Positions 30,783-39,894 are shown, counted from the first letter of the stretch. The stretch is DNA of 64,000 bases from Micrococcus porci (GCF_020097155.1 NZ_CP083691.1:310001-374000); one strand, 5' to 3'. Program-made: numbers and translations. Notes: generated from the sequence alone by a model not told the origin.

Positions 30783-30991
30783 AGGAAGGAACCCTCAGAT
30801 GCCCGTCATCAGCACCCTCCGCCGGGTCGGAGCGGCAGTGACCGCCGCCGCCGCACTGACCACCCTGGGCGCCGGCGCCGCCTCCGCCGCCGACTACAAG
30901 CTGCCCTACCCCTCCGGGGAGTCCTACCGGGTCACCCAGGGGAACTTCGGGAACTACTCGCACACCGGGGCGTACAACCAGTACGCCTAGG

Positions 30992-32085
30992 TGTGATGTC
31001 CAGGGACGTTGTTGCGTGAGCAGCTGACAGGCGAAGGCCTCCTGTTGCGAGAGTGGAGTTGTCAAGAAACCGCTCACGCGAACAGAAGGCCTTCATGTCC
31101 CACGCTAACGCCGCCCTGACCCCTCGCGCCCGTCTACGCCTGGCCAAGCTCATCGTCGAGGAGCACTGGGCGGTCGCCACCGCGGCCAAGATGTTCATGG
31201 TCTCCCCACCCACCGCCCGCAAATGGGCCACACGCTTCCGGGCCGAGGGACCTGCAGGCATGGTCGACCGGTCCAGCCGGCCGGCCACGATGCCGACCAG
31301 AACATCGCCTGCGGTGGTGAAACAGATCGTGGCCGCCCGATGGCGCCGGCGCCTGGGGCCCGTGCAGATCGCCTCAGAACTCGGGATGCCGGCATCCACC
31401 GTCCATGCCGTGCTCGTGCGTTGCCGGATCAACCGCCTCGCCCGTCTGGACCGGGTCACCGCCGAGCCGATCCGCCGCTATGAGCACCCCCACCCCGGCT
31501 CGCTGATCCACGTTGACGTCACGAAGTTCGGACGCATCCCCGACGGGGGCGGGCACCGATTCGTCGGGCGTCAGCAGGGCATGAAGCACCGCGCGGCGAC
31601 TTCGGACCGAGAAGGAACCCGTGATGCCCGATACCAGCCCCGGCTCGGGGTGGGCTTCCTGCACACCGTGATCGATGACCACTCCCGCTTCGCGTATGTC
31701 GAGATGCACTCCGACGAACGCAGCCAGACCGCCATCGCGGTGCTGCGCCGCGCGGTCGCTCACTTCGCGCAGCTGGGCGTGGAGGTGGAGCGGGTGCTCT
31801 CGGACAACGGTTCGGCCTACCGCTCGCATGCCTGGCGGGATGCTTGCACCGAGCTCGGGATCAAGCCCAAGCGGACTCGGCCCTACCGACCGCAGACGAA
31901 CGGGAAGATCGAGCGGTTCCATCGCACGCTCGCTGACGGGTGGGCCTACGCCAAGTTCTACGGCTCAGAGACCGAACGCAGGGCCGCGTTGCCTGGGTGG
32001 GTGCACTTCTACAATCATCACCGAGTCCACTCCGCGATCGGAGCCGCACCTGCCAGCAGGCTCAACAACCTCCCTGGACATCACA
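30992..32085 (+). mobile_element. IS481-family insertion sequence, copy 1
   Basis: Inverted ends TGTGATGTCCAGGGACGTTG and the complement near 32063-32085. CCTAGG flanks both ends (30986-30991 and 32086-32091), a target duplication with CTAG core. One transposase fills the element. Confidence 0.9.
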
Positions 32086-32090
32086 CCTAG
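31095..32090 (+). CDS. IS481-family transposase, copy 1
   Basis: 331 residues from ATG 31095. An N-terminal double helix-turn-helix (LTPRARLRLAKLIVEEHWAV, VSPPTARKWATRF) precedes a DDE integrase core: HVDVTKFGRIPDGGG, VLSDNGSAYRSHAW and QTNGKIERFHRTL. The reading frame ends GHHT-TAG, where the TAG is contributed by the CTAG duplication outside the IS. Intact and presumably active. Confidence 0.92.
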   Translation: MSHANAALTPRARLRLAKLIVEEHWAVATAAKMFMVSPPTARKWATRFRAEGPAGMVDRSSRPATMPTRTSPAVVKQIVAARWRRRLGPVQIASELGMPASTVHAVLVRCRINRLARLDRVTAEPIRRYEHPHPGSLIHVDVTKFGRIPDGGGHRFVGRQQGMKHRAATSDREGTRDARYQPRLGVGFLHTVIDDHSRFAYVEMHSDERSQTAIAVLRRAVAHFAQLGVEVERVLSDNGSAYRSHAWRDACTELGIKPKRTRPYRPQTNGKIERFHRTLADGWAYAKFYGSETERRAALPGWVHFYNHHRVHSAIGAAPASRLNNLPGHHT

Positions 32091-32619
32091 GACTTCGCCC
32101 TGCCCAACCAGTACGAGGTCTCCGCCGCTCAGGCCGGCACGGTGCACGCCTCCGGGCAGTCCCCGTACTGGCAGAACGGGGTCGAGATGCTCATCCGCCA
32201 CTCCAACGGCCAGTGCACCCATTACGCCCACCTGGATCGCGCGCTCTACCGGGCCGGCGCTTCCGTTCCCCAGGGCCGCGTGGTGGCCTGGTCGGGCAAC
32301 ACCGGAGCCTCCTCCGGTCCGCACCTGCACTACCAGGCCATCGACTGCAACACCCGGGTGGGCATCGCCTCCACCCTGCAGGGCACCAAGCCCGGCACGG
32401 GCAGCCTGCCGGTGAGCACCAACGTGCGCCGCTGATCTTCTTCATCACGGCGGGCCTGGACCTCCTCGATGAGTCCAGGCCCGCCGCCTCGTGCTAGCCC
32501 AAGTGCCGGTCTGACGCGAACTCAGAACCGGCTCACCGGCGCCAGCACCGATCCGAGATGCCTACTCGTAGATCCCCACAGCTCAGATGCCCGACCCGAG
32601 ATGCTCGAGGTGAGAATCC

Positions 32620-33540
32620 ATGCGCCCGTTGCTGCCCCTTGCTCTGACCGTGCTGATGTTGTCCGCCGGGTTGACCGGGTGCGCCCCGTCCTCTCCCTTG
32701 GATTCAGTGCAGGTGGAAGAGGTGACCGGGCAGGCTCAGGGCCGGTCCGTGAAGTTCCAGACACCCGTGGCGGTCGAGGAAGTGAGCATCCGGCAGCTGC
32801 GAGCCGGCACGGGGGCAGAGCTGGATGCCGGGGATGCGATCGTGTTGAAGATGGACCTGTTCAAAGGCTCGGACGGCACACCCATCGAGGCGCCCTTCGC
32901 CGGGGGCCCCGGCCAGGTCATCGCGCTTGATGACCAGTTCAAAGCCCAAGTACCTGAACTCCACGAGGCACTGCTCCAAGCCCAAGAGGGCACGATGCTG
33001 GCGTATTCCTCGCCTCAGACCGCCGGGGCGGCCGGGGATGAGTCCACGGCGGTGGAGATCTACGAGGTGGCCCAGAAGATCCCCACCACTATCGAGGGGA
33101 AGACCAGCCCGGTTCCGGATGGACTGCCACCGATCACCGAAGATGAGACCGGGGCCCCGGTCGTGGGCCCGCCCCAGGGACAGGTACCGGACGAGCTGGT
33201 CGCTGAGTACCTGATCCAAGGCGGGGGTGAACCCGTCCAGGCCGGGGACACCGTGATCGTCCACCACCTCGGGATGCGATGGGCTGATGCTCAGGTATTC
33301 GACTCCTCCTACCAGCGCGGCGCCCCGGCCCGGTTTGTGCTGGACAACGTCATCAAGGGGTGGCAGAAAGGACTGATCGGTAAGAGGACCGGCTCCCGGG
33401 TAGTGCTCTCCGTGCCCGTAGATCAGGCCTACGGCACCGAAGCCGAACTGGGCGACAACGCCCCATTCCCGGCCGGGGACCTGCTCTTCGTCATCGACAT
33501 CCTCACCACCCAGCCCACACCCCCCGTACCCACCCCATAA
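32620..33540 (+). CDS. FKBP-type peptidyl-prolyl isomerase lipoprotein
   Basis: 306 residues. The start has a lipoprotein signal (MLSAGLTGCAPSS, Cys about 21). The C-terminal ~100 residues show the FKBP pattern: VQAGDTVIVHHLGMRW, VFDSSYQRGAPARFVLDNVI, KGWQKGLIGKRTGSRVVLSV and AYGTEAELGDN. It would act outside the membrane, helping proteins fold. An N-terminal partner domain (40-190) resembles the same fold without the key residues. Downstream 33541-33612 shows nothing recognisable. Confidence 0.85.
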   Translation: MRPLLPLALTVLMLSAGLTGCAPSSPLDSVQVEEVTGQAQGRSVKFQTPVAVEEVSIRQLRAGTGAELDAGDAIVLKMDLFKGSDGTPIEAPFAGGPGQVIALDDQFKAQVPELHEALLQAQEGTMLAYSSPQTAGAAGDESTAVEIYEVAQKIPTTIEGKTSPVPDGLPPITEDETGAPVVGPPQGQVPDELVAEYLIQGGGEPVQAGDTVIVHHLGMRWADAQVFDSSYQRGAPARFVLDNVIKGWQKGLIGKRTGSRVVLSVPVDQAYGTEAELGDNAPFPAGDLLFVIDILTTQPTPPVPTP

Positions 33541-33612
33541 CACACAGGGTTTGACGGCGCCGTTCCGCCTCGCCCGCCGCGCCGCTCGGCAACTCTTCGC
33601 CTGAGTCTTCGA

Positions 33613-33818
33613 TCAACGTGTCCGGTCAGTACACCTAAACCCGCTGTTCGACTCGGGCCCATCTTGACTTCTCCGCCGAACAGCTAGGGGCCCCAAGCGT
33701 AGACGTGCCAGAAGCGGGAATGCGCCGACCGTCAGTACTACCGCGGTGAGAGCCCATGCGGTCTCTGGGGTGAAAGAGAGCGCCGGGTGAGCGCCGAGTT
33801 CGGCCCCGGCGGCAGTCC
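33613..33818 (-). pseudogene. C-terminal remnant of a membrane protein at an IS481 boundary
   Basis: Minus-strand frame ending at TGA 33613 reads ELGAHPALSFTPETAWALT, a hydrophobic segment (AVVLTVGAFPLLARL) and a basic tail (GPLAVRRRSQDG). It has no start and runs directly into the IS481 end. The family cannot be told. Confidence 0.35.
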
Positions 33819-33819
33819 C

Positions 33820-34818
33820 CTAGGTGTGATGTCCAGGCAGGTTGTTGTCGATTCTGCTGATGGGTGGGGCTCCGATCGCGGAGTGGTGCCTGTGATGATT
33901 GTAGAAGTGGAGCCAGCCGGGTAACGCGGATCGGCGTTCGGATTCGGATCCGTAGAAGCGGGCGTATGCCCAGCCGTCGGCGAGCGTGCGGTGGAAGCGC
34001 TCAATCTTCCCGTTCGTCTGCGGCCGGTAGGGCCGAGTCCGCTTGGGCTTGATCCCGAGCTCGGTGCAGGCATCACGCCAGGCATGCGAGCGGTAGGCCG
34101 AGCCGTTGTCCGAGAGCACCCGCTCCACCTCCACGCCCAGGCGCGCGAAGTGGGCGACCGCGCGGCGCAACACCGCGATGGCGGTCTGGCTGCGTTCATC
34201 GGAGTGCATCTCGACATAGGCGAAGCGGGAGTGATCATCGATCACGGTGTGCAGAAAGCCCACCCCGAGCCGGGGCTGGTATCGGGCATCACGGGTTCCT
34301 TCGCGGTCCGAGGTCGCCGCGCGGTGCTTCATGCCCTGCTGGCGCCCGACGAATCGGTGTCCGCCCCCGTCGGGGATGCGTCCGAACTTGGTGACGTCGA
34401 CGTGGATCAGCGAGCCGGGGTGGGGGTGCTCATAGCGGCGGATCGGCTCGGCGGTGACCCGGTCCAGACGGGCGAGGCGGTTGATCCGGCAGCGCACGAG
34501 CACGGCATGGACGGTGGAGGCCGGTATCCCGAGTTCTGAGGCGATCTGTGCCGGCCCCAGGCGTCGGCGCCATCGGGCGGCCACGATCTGTTTCACCACC
34601 GCCGGCGGTGTTCTGGTCGGCATCGTGGACGGCCGGCTGGACCGGTCGACCATGCCTGCAGGTCCCTCGGCCCGGAAGCGTGTGGCCCATTTGCGGGCGG
34701 TGGGTGGGGAGACCATGAACATCTTGGCCGCGGTGGCGACCGGCCAGTGCTCCTCGACGATGAGCTTGGCCAGGCGTAGGCGGGCGCGAGGGGTCAGGGC
34801 GGCGTTAGCGTGGGACAT
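33820..34818 (-). CDS. IS481-family transposase, copy 2
   Basis: 332 residues from ATG 34818, the inverted near-twin of the copy 1 transposase, with the same DDE residues (HVDVTKFG, LSDNGSAY, GKIERFH). A few residues differ near the C-terminus (ISRIDNNLPGHHT). Again the TAG stop comes from the flanking CTAG. Confidence 0.92.
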   Translation of the reverse strand: MSHANAALTPRARLRLAKLIVEEHWPVATAAKMFMVSPPTARKWATRFRAEGPAGMVDRSSRPSTMPTRTPPAVVKQIVAARWRRRLGPAQIASELGIPASTVHAVLVRCRINRLARLDRVTAEPIRRYEHPHPGSLIHVDVTKFGRIPDGGGHRFVGRQQGMKHRAATSDREGTRDARYQPRLGVGFLHTVIDDHSRFAYVEMHSDERSQTAIAVLRRAVAHFARLGVEVERVLSDNGSAYRSHAWRDACTELGIKPKRTRPYRPQTNGKIERFHRTLADGWAYARFYGSESERRSALPGWLHFYNHHRHHSAIGAPPISRIDNNLPGHHT

Positions 34819-34921
34819 GAAGGCCTTCTGTTCGCGTGAGCGGTTTCTTGACAACTCCACTCTCGCAACAGGAGGCCTTCGCCTGTCAGCTGTTCACACA
34901 ACAACGTCCCTGGACATCACA
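33825..34921 (-). mobile_element. IS481-family insertion sequence, copy 2
   Basis: Nearly identical to copy 1 but inverted, with the same ends (TGTGATGTCCAGGCAGGTTG at 33825) and CCTAGG on both sides (33819-33824, 34922-34927). The right CCTAGG shares its GG with the end of the neighbouring IS5-type element. Confidence 0.9.
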
Positions 34922-34925
34922 CCTA

Positions 34926-35864
34926 GGGCGTGTCTGAGAATGGATCCAGGGCCAGCTGGCACCCTGGAAGGCATGTCCCGCTTCCAGACGCTGTCCGATG
35001 CCCAGTGGGAACTGATCGCCCCGATGCTCCCAGCCCGCACGGGCCGACAGGGCCGACCCTTCGCCGATGCCCGCACGATGGTCGAGGCGATCATCTACCG
35101 GTACAGGTGCGGGATTCCGTGGCGTGATCTGCCCGAGGTCTACGGTCCCTGGCAGACCGTGTGGACCTGGCATCGGCGCATGGCCGAAGAAGGCACCTGG
35201 GACACGGTGTTGGCGACCCTCACAGCGGCTGCTGACGCTGAAGGCCTTATCGACTGGTCGGTGGCGGTGGACTCCACGATCGCCCGGGCACATCAGCACG
35301 CGACGAACACCACGCGCCTCACAGGGGGCTGGATCGAACTACAAGAATCTGCGTGAAGAGCCCGCCGATCACGGTATCGGGCGCTCCCGTGGCGGGCTGA
35401 GCACGAAGATCCACCAGCTCGTCGACGGTGCAGGGCTGCCACTGGTCAGCCTGATCACCCCTGGCCAAGCAGGGGACTCGCCCATGCTGCTGCCGCTGCT
35501 GGAACAGCTGCGTGTGACCCGGCCGGCAGGTCGGCCCCGAACCCGCCCGGACGCAGTCTTAGGCGATAAGGCCTACTCCTCCAGGGCGATCCGCGCCCAC
35601 CTGCGCTCCCGCCGGATCAGGGCCGTCATCCCCGAGCCGGCAGATCAGCGAGGCCACCGCAGACGCCGCGGCCCCCGCGGTGGTAGGCCCGTGGGCCTGG
35701 ACGCGACCGCCTACAAGGGCCGCAACGTGATCGAGCGCCGATACGCGCACCTGAAGCAGTGGCGGGGCCTGGCCACCCGGTACGACAAGTACTCCATCGT
35801 CTACCGGGCTGCCGTGGTGTTGAACGCTGTGCTCGCGTGGTCCAAACGATTGTCAGACATGCCC
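34926..35864 (+). mobile_element. IS5-family (IS427-type) insertion sequence
   Basis: Ends GGGCGTGTCTGAGAATGG and, at 35864, the imperfect complement (ATTGTCAGACATGCCC). TA flanks both sides (34924-34925, 35865-35866), the target duplication expected for this group. Contains a two-frame transposase. Confidence 0.85.
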
Positions 35865-35867
35865 TAA
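34973..35867 (+). CDS. IS5/IS427-type transposase, two frames joined by frameshift
   Basis: OrfA starts at ATG 34973 (SRFQTLSDAQWELIAPMLP, IPWRDLPEVYGPWQTVW, WSVAVDSTIARAHQH) and ends at 35356. OrfB, in the +1 frame, continues as SNYKNLREEPADHGIG, then GDKAYSSRAIR and GRNVIERRYAHLKQW to 35867. The switch must occur around 35320-35335, where a run of G (CAGGGGGC) offers a slippery site, as is usual in IS427 elements. Both halves have DDE residues, so the element is probably functional. Confidence 0.85.
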
Positions 35868-36001
35868 GCCGCTCAACCAGATCGGGCGTCTCGCGTGAGC
35901 TAACCCCGAAGCGCCTCGACGGCCATCTCCACATCTGGGAAGACGCTTGCCACGACGAGGGCTTGCGACTGGCACCCCTGGCGATGACGTTGCATCTAGG
36001 G

Positions 36002-36009
36002 TAATATTA
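36002..36009. promoter_or_regulatory. AT-rich palindrome ahead of the XRE-ImmA pair
   Basis: TAATATTA is a perfect 8-base palindrome inside GGGTAATATTATTCCC in otherwise GC-rich DNA, 30 bases before the first gene. Its TAATAT could double as a -10 box, allowing the downstream XRE protein to repress its own operon. Confidence 0.35.
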
Positions 36010-36038
36010 TTCCCATGCCGTCTAGGAGAGGGAAAGAT

Positions 36039-36707
36039 ATGCCCCCGAGTGCAACCCGCGCCACTGTTGAAGGCCACCTGAGCCGTGTCGCCACTCCGAT
36101 CTTCGAGGGCGTGGCCGCAGGCGTTGAAATGGCAGATCGCATCATGCGGACGGTCCCAAACCGAGACAACTACCCCGCCTTCCGCTCGATGGCGACCCGT
36201 ATCGGTGCTCGAGAACACTGGATCAACCAGGGGCTCGGGCCCGGCTGGCACATCGCGGGCAACCCGGCGATGCAGGCACAGACCCTCCTGGTCAACCCCG
36301 CCGCGGGCATCGAAATGCGATTTCTGCGCGAGCGGCGCCGGTCATACCCCGGCGGTGTTCCGGTGGCCGGACACAACGCCGCCCGCCGTGAGGCATGGTC
36401 CCAGTCCCCCCTCCCCTTCACCCTGTCCGGCGACCCCAGCACACAAGAAGCCATCGACGAGATCATCCTTCTCCTGCTTTGGGACATGACCACAGACGGG
36501 GACATCCAGGTCCGGGTCGTGCACCCTCTGGAGCCTGGCGTCTACGGGCGGGCGGTCCCGGTCGACATGGAGTTCCAGGTCCAGCCTGGCGGCACCCTAT
36601 TCAGTCGCCTCTCCTATGAGGGTGACGATCAGAACGAGAATCTGTTCGCTCATATTGATCGAGCAGACAACGAAGGCGATGGTATGAATGGACTCTTTGG
36701 CGCATGA
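36039..36707 (+). CDS. Unknown protein paired with an XRE-ImmA regulator
   Basis: 222 residues from ATG 36039, preceded by AGGAGAGGG (an in-frame ATG at 36015 lies before this site). I recognise no family. It has no signal or membrane segment; a central region HWINQGLGPGWHIAGN and a beta-rich C-terminal half (IQVRVVHPLEPGVYGRAVPV) are visible. It overlaps the XRE-ImmA gene by 20 bases. That arrangement resembles two-gene toxin-antitoxin or defence pairs where a partner is controlled by an XRE-ImmA protein. Confidence 0.55.
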   Translation: MPPSATRATVEGHLSRVATPIFEGVAAGVEMADRIMRTVPNRDNYPAFRSMATRIGAREHWINQGLGPGWHIAGNPAMQAQTLLVNPAAGIEMRFLRERRRSYPGGVPVAGHNAARREAWSQSPLPFTLSGDPSTQEAIDEIILLLLWDMTTDGDIQVRVVHPLEPGVYGRAVPVDMEFQVQPGGTLFSRLSYEGDDQNENLFAHIDRADNEGDGMNGLFGA

Positions 36708-37788
36708 GGAACTGCGCGGTGAGCGCCTACTCGCTCTCCGCAATCTGGAGTCGGTGACTCAGGCCGAGTTGGCCAGGACACTAGGAGTCGGGCAGGCATT
36801 CATTTCGCGGATCGAAAGTGGCGCCAAGCCTCTTCCCCGAGACCTGGCAATCGCGGCCGCGAGTGAGTTCGAGGTGCCCATTGAGTTCTTTTCTGTCCCG
36901 CCGAACGTGACAGACGCGGGAAATCCTACCTTCCGAAAGAGTTCGACAGCCGCGGTGAAGGAGGAACGAAAAATCTTGGCAGTTTTCGACGAAGCGGCCC
37001 GGCTCTTCTACCAGTCGTCGGAAAAATCCGGCTACCGCGAGTTGAACATTACCGAGGCCGTAGATGAAGATGCGGAAGAGACCGCATCCAATATTCGTTC
37101 CATCCTTGGCCTGGACTCAGAAGACCCTCTCCTGAACGCGACTCGAGCCGCCGAGCGCCTTGGGGTCGGTGTTGTCCACAACCTTGTGCCGGATGCCGGA
37201 GATGACGGCAAGCACCATGGCATATCCAAGCCATCTGTGCAGGTCAATCGGCCTCTCATTGCAACGGTGAGCAAGCAACCCCCCGAGGTCTCCCGAATGA
37301 CCATGATGCACGAACTGGGGCACGTCATCTACGACCGTGACGTCTCCACCCCCTGGCGGAGCACTAAGAGCCCCGAAGAAGAGCGCGCCTTCCGCTTTGC
37401 GGGCGCCATGCTCATTCCTGCTAATGTGATGAAGAAGCGCGTAACTGAGTCCCTGACCCTGCATGGATACCTGGCGATCAAAGCAGACTACGGCGTTAGC
37501 GTAGGGGCCCTCGTGAAGAGAGCCGAAAGTCTTGGCATCATCTCCAAGTCCCGGGCACGGAGCCTCTACATCCAAATCTCGTCTCAGGGATGGCGGTATA
37601 ACGAACCCGTGCCTGTGGCCGCAGAGCGTTCCTTGCTTATCCAGCAGGCGACCGCCCGCGCGTTCGGTGAGAACCTGGAGGGCGTGGCACAGTCAACCGG
37701 AGTGCCCCACCGTCTCGTTGAACACTGGACAGGGTTCAAGCGCGACCTGCGGGCACCCATGGCGGACGTTATCCCCCTACGTAGATGA
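36688..37788 (+). CDS. XRE helix-turn-helix / ImmA-IrrE metallopeptidase fusion
   Basis: 366 residues. An N-terminal XRE domain (SVTQAELARTLGVGQAFISR, IESGAK) is followed by an ImmA/IrrE zinc-peptidase domain with HELGH (208-212) and a downstream FAGAMLIP segment with the third ligand region (EEERAFRFAGAM). Such COG2856 proteins bind DNA and cleave repressor-like or antitoxin substrates. Overlap with the preceding gene implies joint expression. Related two-gene systems such as RosmerTA are known in phage defence; whether this pair belongs there is a guess. Confidence 0.82.
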   Translation: MDSLAHEELRGERLLALRNLESVTQAELARTLGVGQAFISRIESGAKPLPRDLAIAAASEFEVPIEFFSVPPNVTDAGNPTFRKSSTAAVKEERKILAVFDEAARLFYQSSEKSGYRELNITEAVDEDAEETASNIRSILGLDSEDPLLNATRAAERLGVGVVHNLVPDAGDDGKHHGISKPSVQVNRPLIATVSKQPPEVSRMTMMHELGHVIYDRDVSTPWRSTKSPEEERAFRFAGAMLIPANVMKKRVTESLTLHGYLAIKADYGVSVGALVKRAESLGIISKSRARSLYIQISSQGWRYNEPVPVAAERSLLIQQATARAFGENLEGVAQSTGVPHRLVEHWTGFKRDLRAPMADVIPLRR

Positions 37789-37989
37789 TGCGATAGGCGA
37801 GAGGCGCCTTATTTTCTATTTGAGACCAATAGACGCCTTGCGCCATGAGCACTTCCCTAAAGGGAAAGCAGCAGGAACGCGCTGGTCCTAGCGACTAATC
37901 GCCTGCACGCAGAGGGCCTCGGCACATGCTGAGGCTCTCTTTGTATCGGCAAGACATCGACGCGCCTCGACCGCCGGCCTTCGCGTTCT

Positions 37990-38235
37990 TCATCCGCCCG
38001 CATGCCCCCTCCAGGCGGCGGCAGTGAGATCGTCGAGGGTGACTCCCCACACCTTGGCGAGGATGAGCCAGGTGCGGAGGTCGCCGTAGGTGCGGCCTGC
38101 GGCGAGGTTGAGGAGGGTTTGGCGGGCGAGGCCGGTGGCTTCGGCAAGTTGGTCGTAGGTCATGCCGGAGTTGGCCTTGTGCACCTTGAACGCGCGCGCC
38201 AGGCGGGCCATGTCGGGTTCGGGTGGGGTGCGCAC
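37990..38235 (-). CDS. Small XRE-family DNA-binding protein
   Basis: Up to 81 residues: a single helix-turn-helix (NSGMTYDQLAEATGLARQTL, then NLAAGRTYGDLRTWLILAKV) typical of Cro/XRE repressors with GVTLDDL at the end. GTG 38235 or ATG 38211 are both possible starts. It is divergent from the lipoprotein gene and may regulate it. The 200 bases before its 3' end (37789-37989) hold only a TTCCCTAAAGGGAA palindrome at 37853-37866. Confidence 0.75.
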   Translation of the reverse strand: MRTPPEPDMARLARAFKVHKANSGMTYDQLAEATGLARQTLLNLAAGRTYGDLRTWLILAKVWGVTLDDLTAAAWRGHAGG

Positions 38236-38365
38236 TCACGGTACGGAACGGGACTAGCGACCCCCCTGTCAGCACAAGATGTTGTACCGAACGTGTGTTC
38301 GATGTCAGGATGACCCCGACCCCCGTCCCAGGGGGACCGTCATTCGCCACCACGAAGGGCCCACC

Positions 38366-39562
38366 ATGTCCCGCCACCACGGCACCCTAACCACAGGCGC
38401 ACTCCTCGCCCTGGCCCTCACCGCCTGCGGAACCACCACACCCGCCCCGGCCCTCTCAAGCACGGGTACCTCTTCCACAGCCGCGCCGACGAGTGCCGCC
38501 ACGACTAGCGATTCGCCCTCGTCGTCCGCCTCTGAACCTGCGGTCGGCGGACCCAAGACGGCCAGGGCATTCGGCCCTGCCACCTGGGCCATCAAGCCTG
38601 AGATCGACACCATCGCCCTCGCCAAGGCTCACGTCTACGGCAACCGTGTCCTCCTGCACACCGCCACCGAGACCGTGGCCTACGACCCCCAGGGACAGGA
38701 AGTCTGGCGGCTGACTCGGGACTCCCAGACCCCTCCCGCTATCGTGCCCATGTCTCCCACTGTGATCGGGCTCGTCACCACCGGCTCCAGCGACAACAGC
38801 GGCCTGGCCCAGTCCAAGCCGCAGACGCAGGTTCAGGTCGTAGACCTGGCCGACGGGAGCACCGTCGCCGAACACACTCTCGACGCTGTCACGAACACGG
38901 CCAACCCCACCGCACCCGGGCTCAGCCTGGCGAGCCCCGACGGCGGCTCCGAGGTCATCACTCCCGACGGGGCAATCCGCACCCTTGAGGACGTCGACAT
39001 GGCCGGGGCCGTCGGGGACACCGTCATCACCTCCAAGGACGAGGTCATCGGCACGGACACCTGGTCTAGCGAGGCTTTCTGGGACGAGCCCCAGTACACG
39101 AACGCGGCCGTCGCCGCCGCGAATACCACGGACCTGCTCCTGATCGAGGGGCAGTTCGGCGTGGAGAAGACGAACGTCCTCGTCGACGCGGCCACGGGCA
39201 CCGAGTACGCACGCCCCAAGTGCGGGGCCGGGGCTTTCTACAAGCCGATGGTGTCCAGCCCCAACGGTGACTGGAACGTCTCCTACGGGGCCGTCATCTC
39301 CCCGGACCACAAGGTCACCTGTATCGGTGGCGGCGAAGACGAGAAGGCCGTCGACCTGATCGCCGTGACCGACCAGGGCCGGGCCTTCGGGACCACCACT
39401 GAGGGCCCCACTCTGCTCGTGGACGCCCGCCCCGGCGCCGAGCCGACCACCGAAGAACTCGCCCCGGGCACGGTCCTGCCCTCCGGGGTCGTCGGCGGGA
39501 ATCTGGCCGTGCACTGGGACCCCTCTACCGGGGTCCTCTCGGCTAACCCCATCCAGGACTGA
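38366..39562 (+). CDS. Putative lipoprotein with beta-propeller-like repeats
   Basis: 398 residues from ATG 38366 (GAAGGG upstream). Lipoprotein signal TGALLALALTACGTT, then a Ser/Thr/Ala-rich linker (about 30-65), then a domain with repeated strand patterns such as TVAYDPQGQEVWRLTRD, VQVVDLADGSTVAEH and TNVLVDAATGTEYARP, as in PQQ-type beta-propellers. Likely displayed on the outer face of the membrane. No enzymatic motif is visible. It begins the small gene set that continues to 40701. Confidence 0.65.
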   Translation: MSRHHGTLTTGALLALALTACGTTTPAPALSSTGTSSTAAPTSAATTSDSPSSSASEPAVGGPKTARAFGPATWAIKPEIDTIALAKAHVYGNRVLLHTATETVAYDPQGQEVWRLTRDSQTPPAIVPMSPTVIGLVTTGSSDNSGLAQSKPQTQVQVVDLADGSTVAEHTLDAVTNTANPTAPGLSLASPDGGSEVITPDGAIRTLEDVDMAGAVGDTVITSKDEVIGTDTWSSEAFWDEPQYTNAAVAAANTTDLLLIEGQFGVEKTNVLVDAATGTEYARPKCGAGAFYKPMVSSPNGDWNVSYGAVISPDHKVTCIGGGEDEKAVDLIAVTDQGRAFGTTTEGPTLLVDARPGAEPTTEELAPGTVLPSGVVGGNLAVHWDPSTGVLSANPIQD

Positions 39563-39621
39563 ACAGTCCTCACCCCTCACCCCTCACCTCTCTCCGCCTT
39601 CTGATTTCAAGGAGTCACCGC

Positions 39622-39870
39622 ATGACCCAGACCCCTACCCCACACCTGGCCGGGCCGTCCCCTGTGAAGGTGGGCCTGCTCGTGCTCGCCATCTGCGCTG
39701 TCGGCGGCGTCATCATCGGAGCCGTCGCCGGGCTCACCGATGGCGGGTCCGTGGAGAACATGTTCATCGGCGCCGTCTACGCGGGGTTCATCGGCTTCTT
39801 CCTGCCCGGTCTGCCCGCGGCTCTGATAGCAGGCCTTGTGGCCGCCGCGCGAGGACGTCGACGCGGCTGA
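39622..39870 (+). CDS. Small membrane protein, conserved in duplicated module
   Basis: 82 residues with two hydrophobic segments (VGLLVLAICAVGGVIIGAVA and the segment ending FLPGLPAALIAGLVAA) and a basic tail (ARGRRRG). It is followed by an imperfect hairpin (39895-39923). The last ~35 residues and downstream sequence are repeated at 57690-57833. Function unknown. Confidence 0.6.
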   Translation: MTQTPTPHLAGPSPVKVGLLVLAICAVGGVIIGAVAGLTDGGSVENMFIGAVYAGFIGFFLPGLPAALIAGLVAAARGRRRG

Positions 39871-39894
39871 TCCCCGCGAGCCTGATGGTCCGCT

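Larger units (their letters stand above)
30799..32435 (+). pseudogene. M23-type peptidase gene split by an IS481 element
   Basis: The 5' part (30799-30990) encodes a signal peptide (RRVGAAVTAAAALTTLGAG, then ASAADY) and the start of the domain (HTGAYNQYA). After the IS (30992-32085), the same frame resumes at 32092 with DFALPNQYEVSAAQAG, CTHYAHLDRA and GPHLHYQAIDCN, the LytM/M23 signature with catalytic-type HLH. The stop is at 32433-32435. Removing the IS and one duplication still leaves a TAG at the joint (NQYA-stop-DFAL), so the gene may have been broken twice. It would have encoded a secreted peptidoglycan hydrolase-like protein. Confidence 0.8.

Noticed and set aside
35867-36000. Search for a gene between the IS5-type element and the XRE-ImmA pair
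   Set aside because: Only short frames with no recognisable pattern; treated as IS flank and promoter region.
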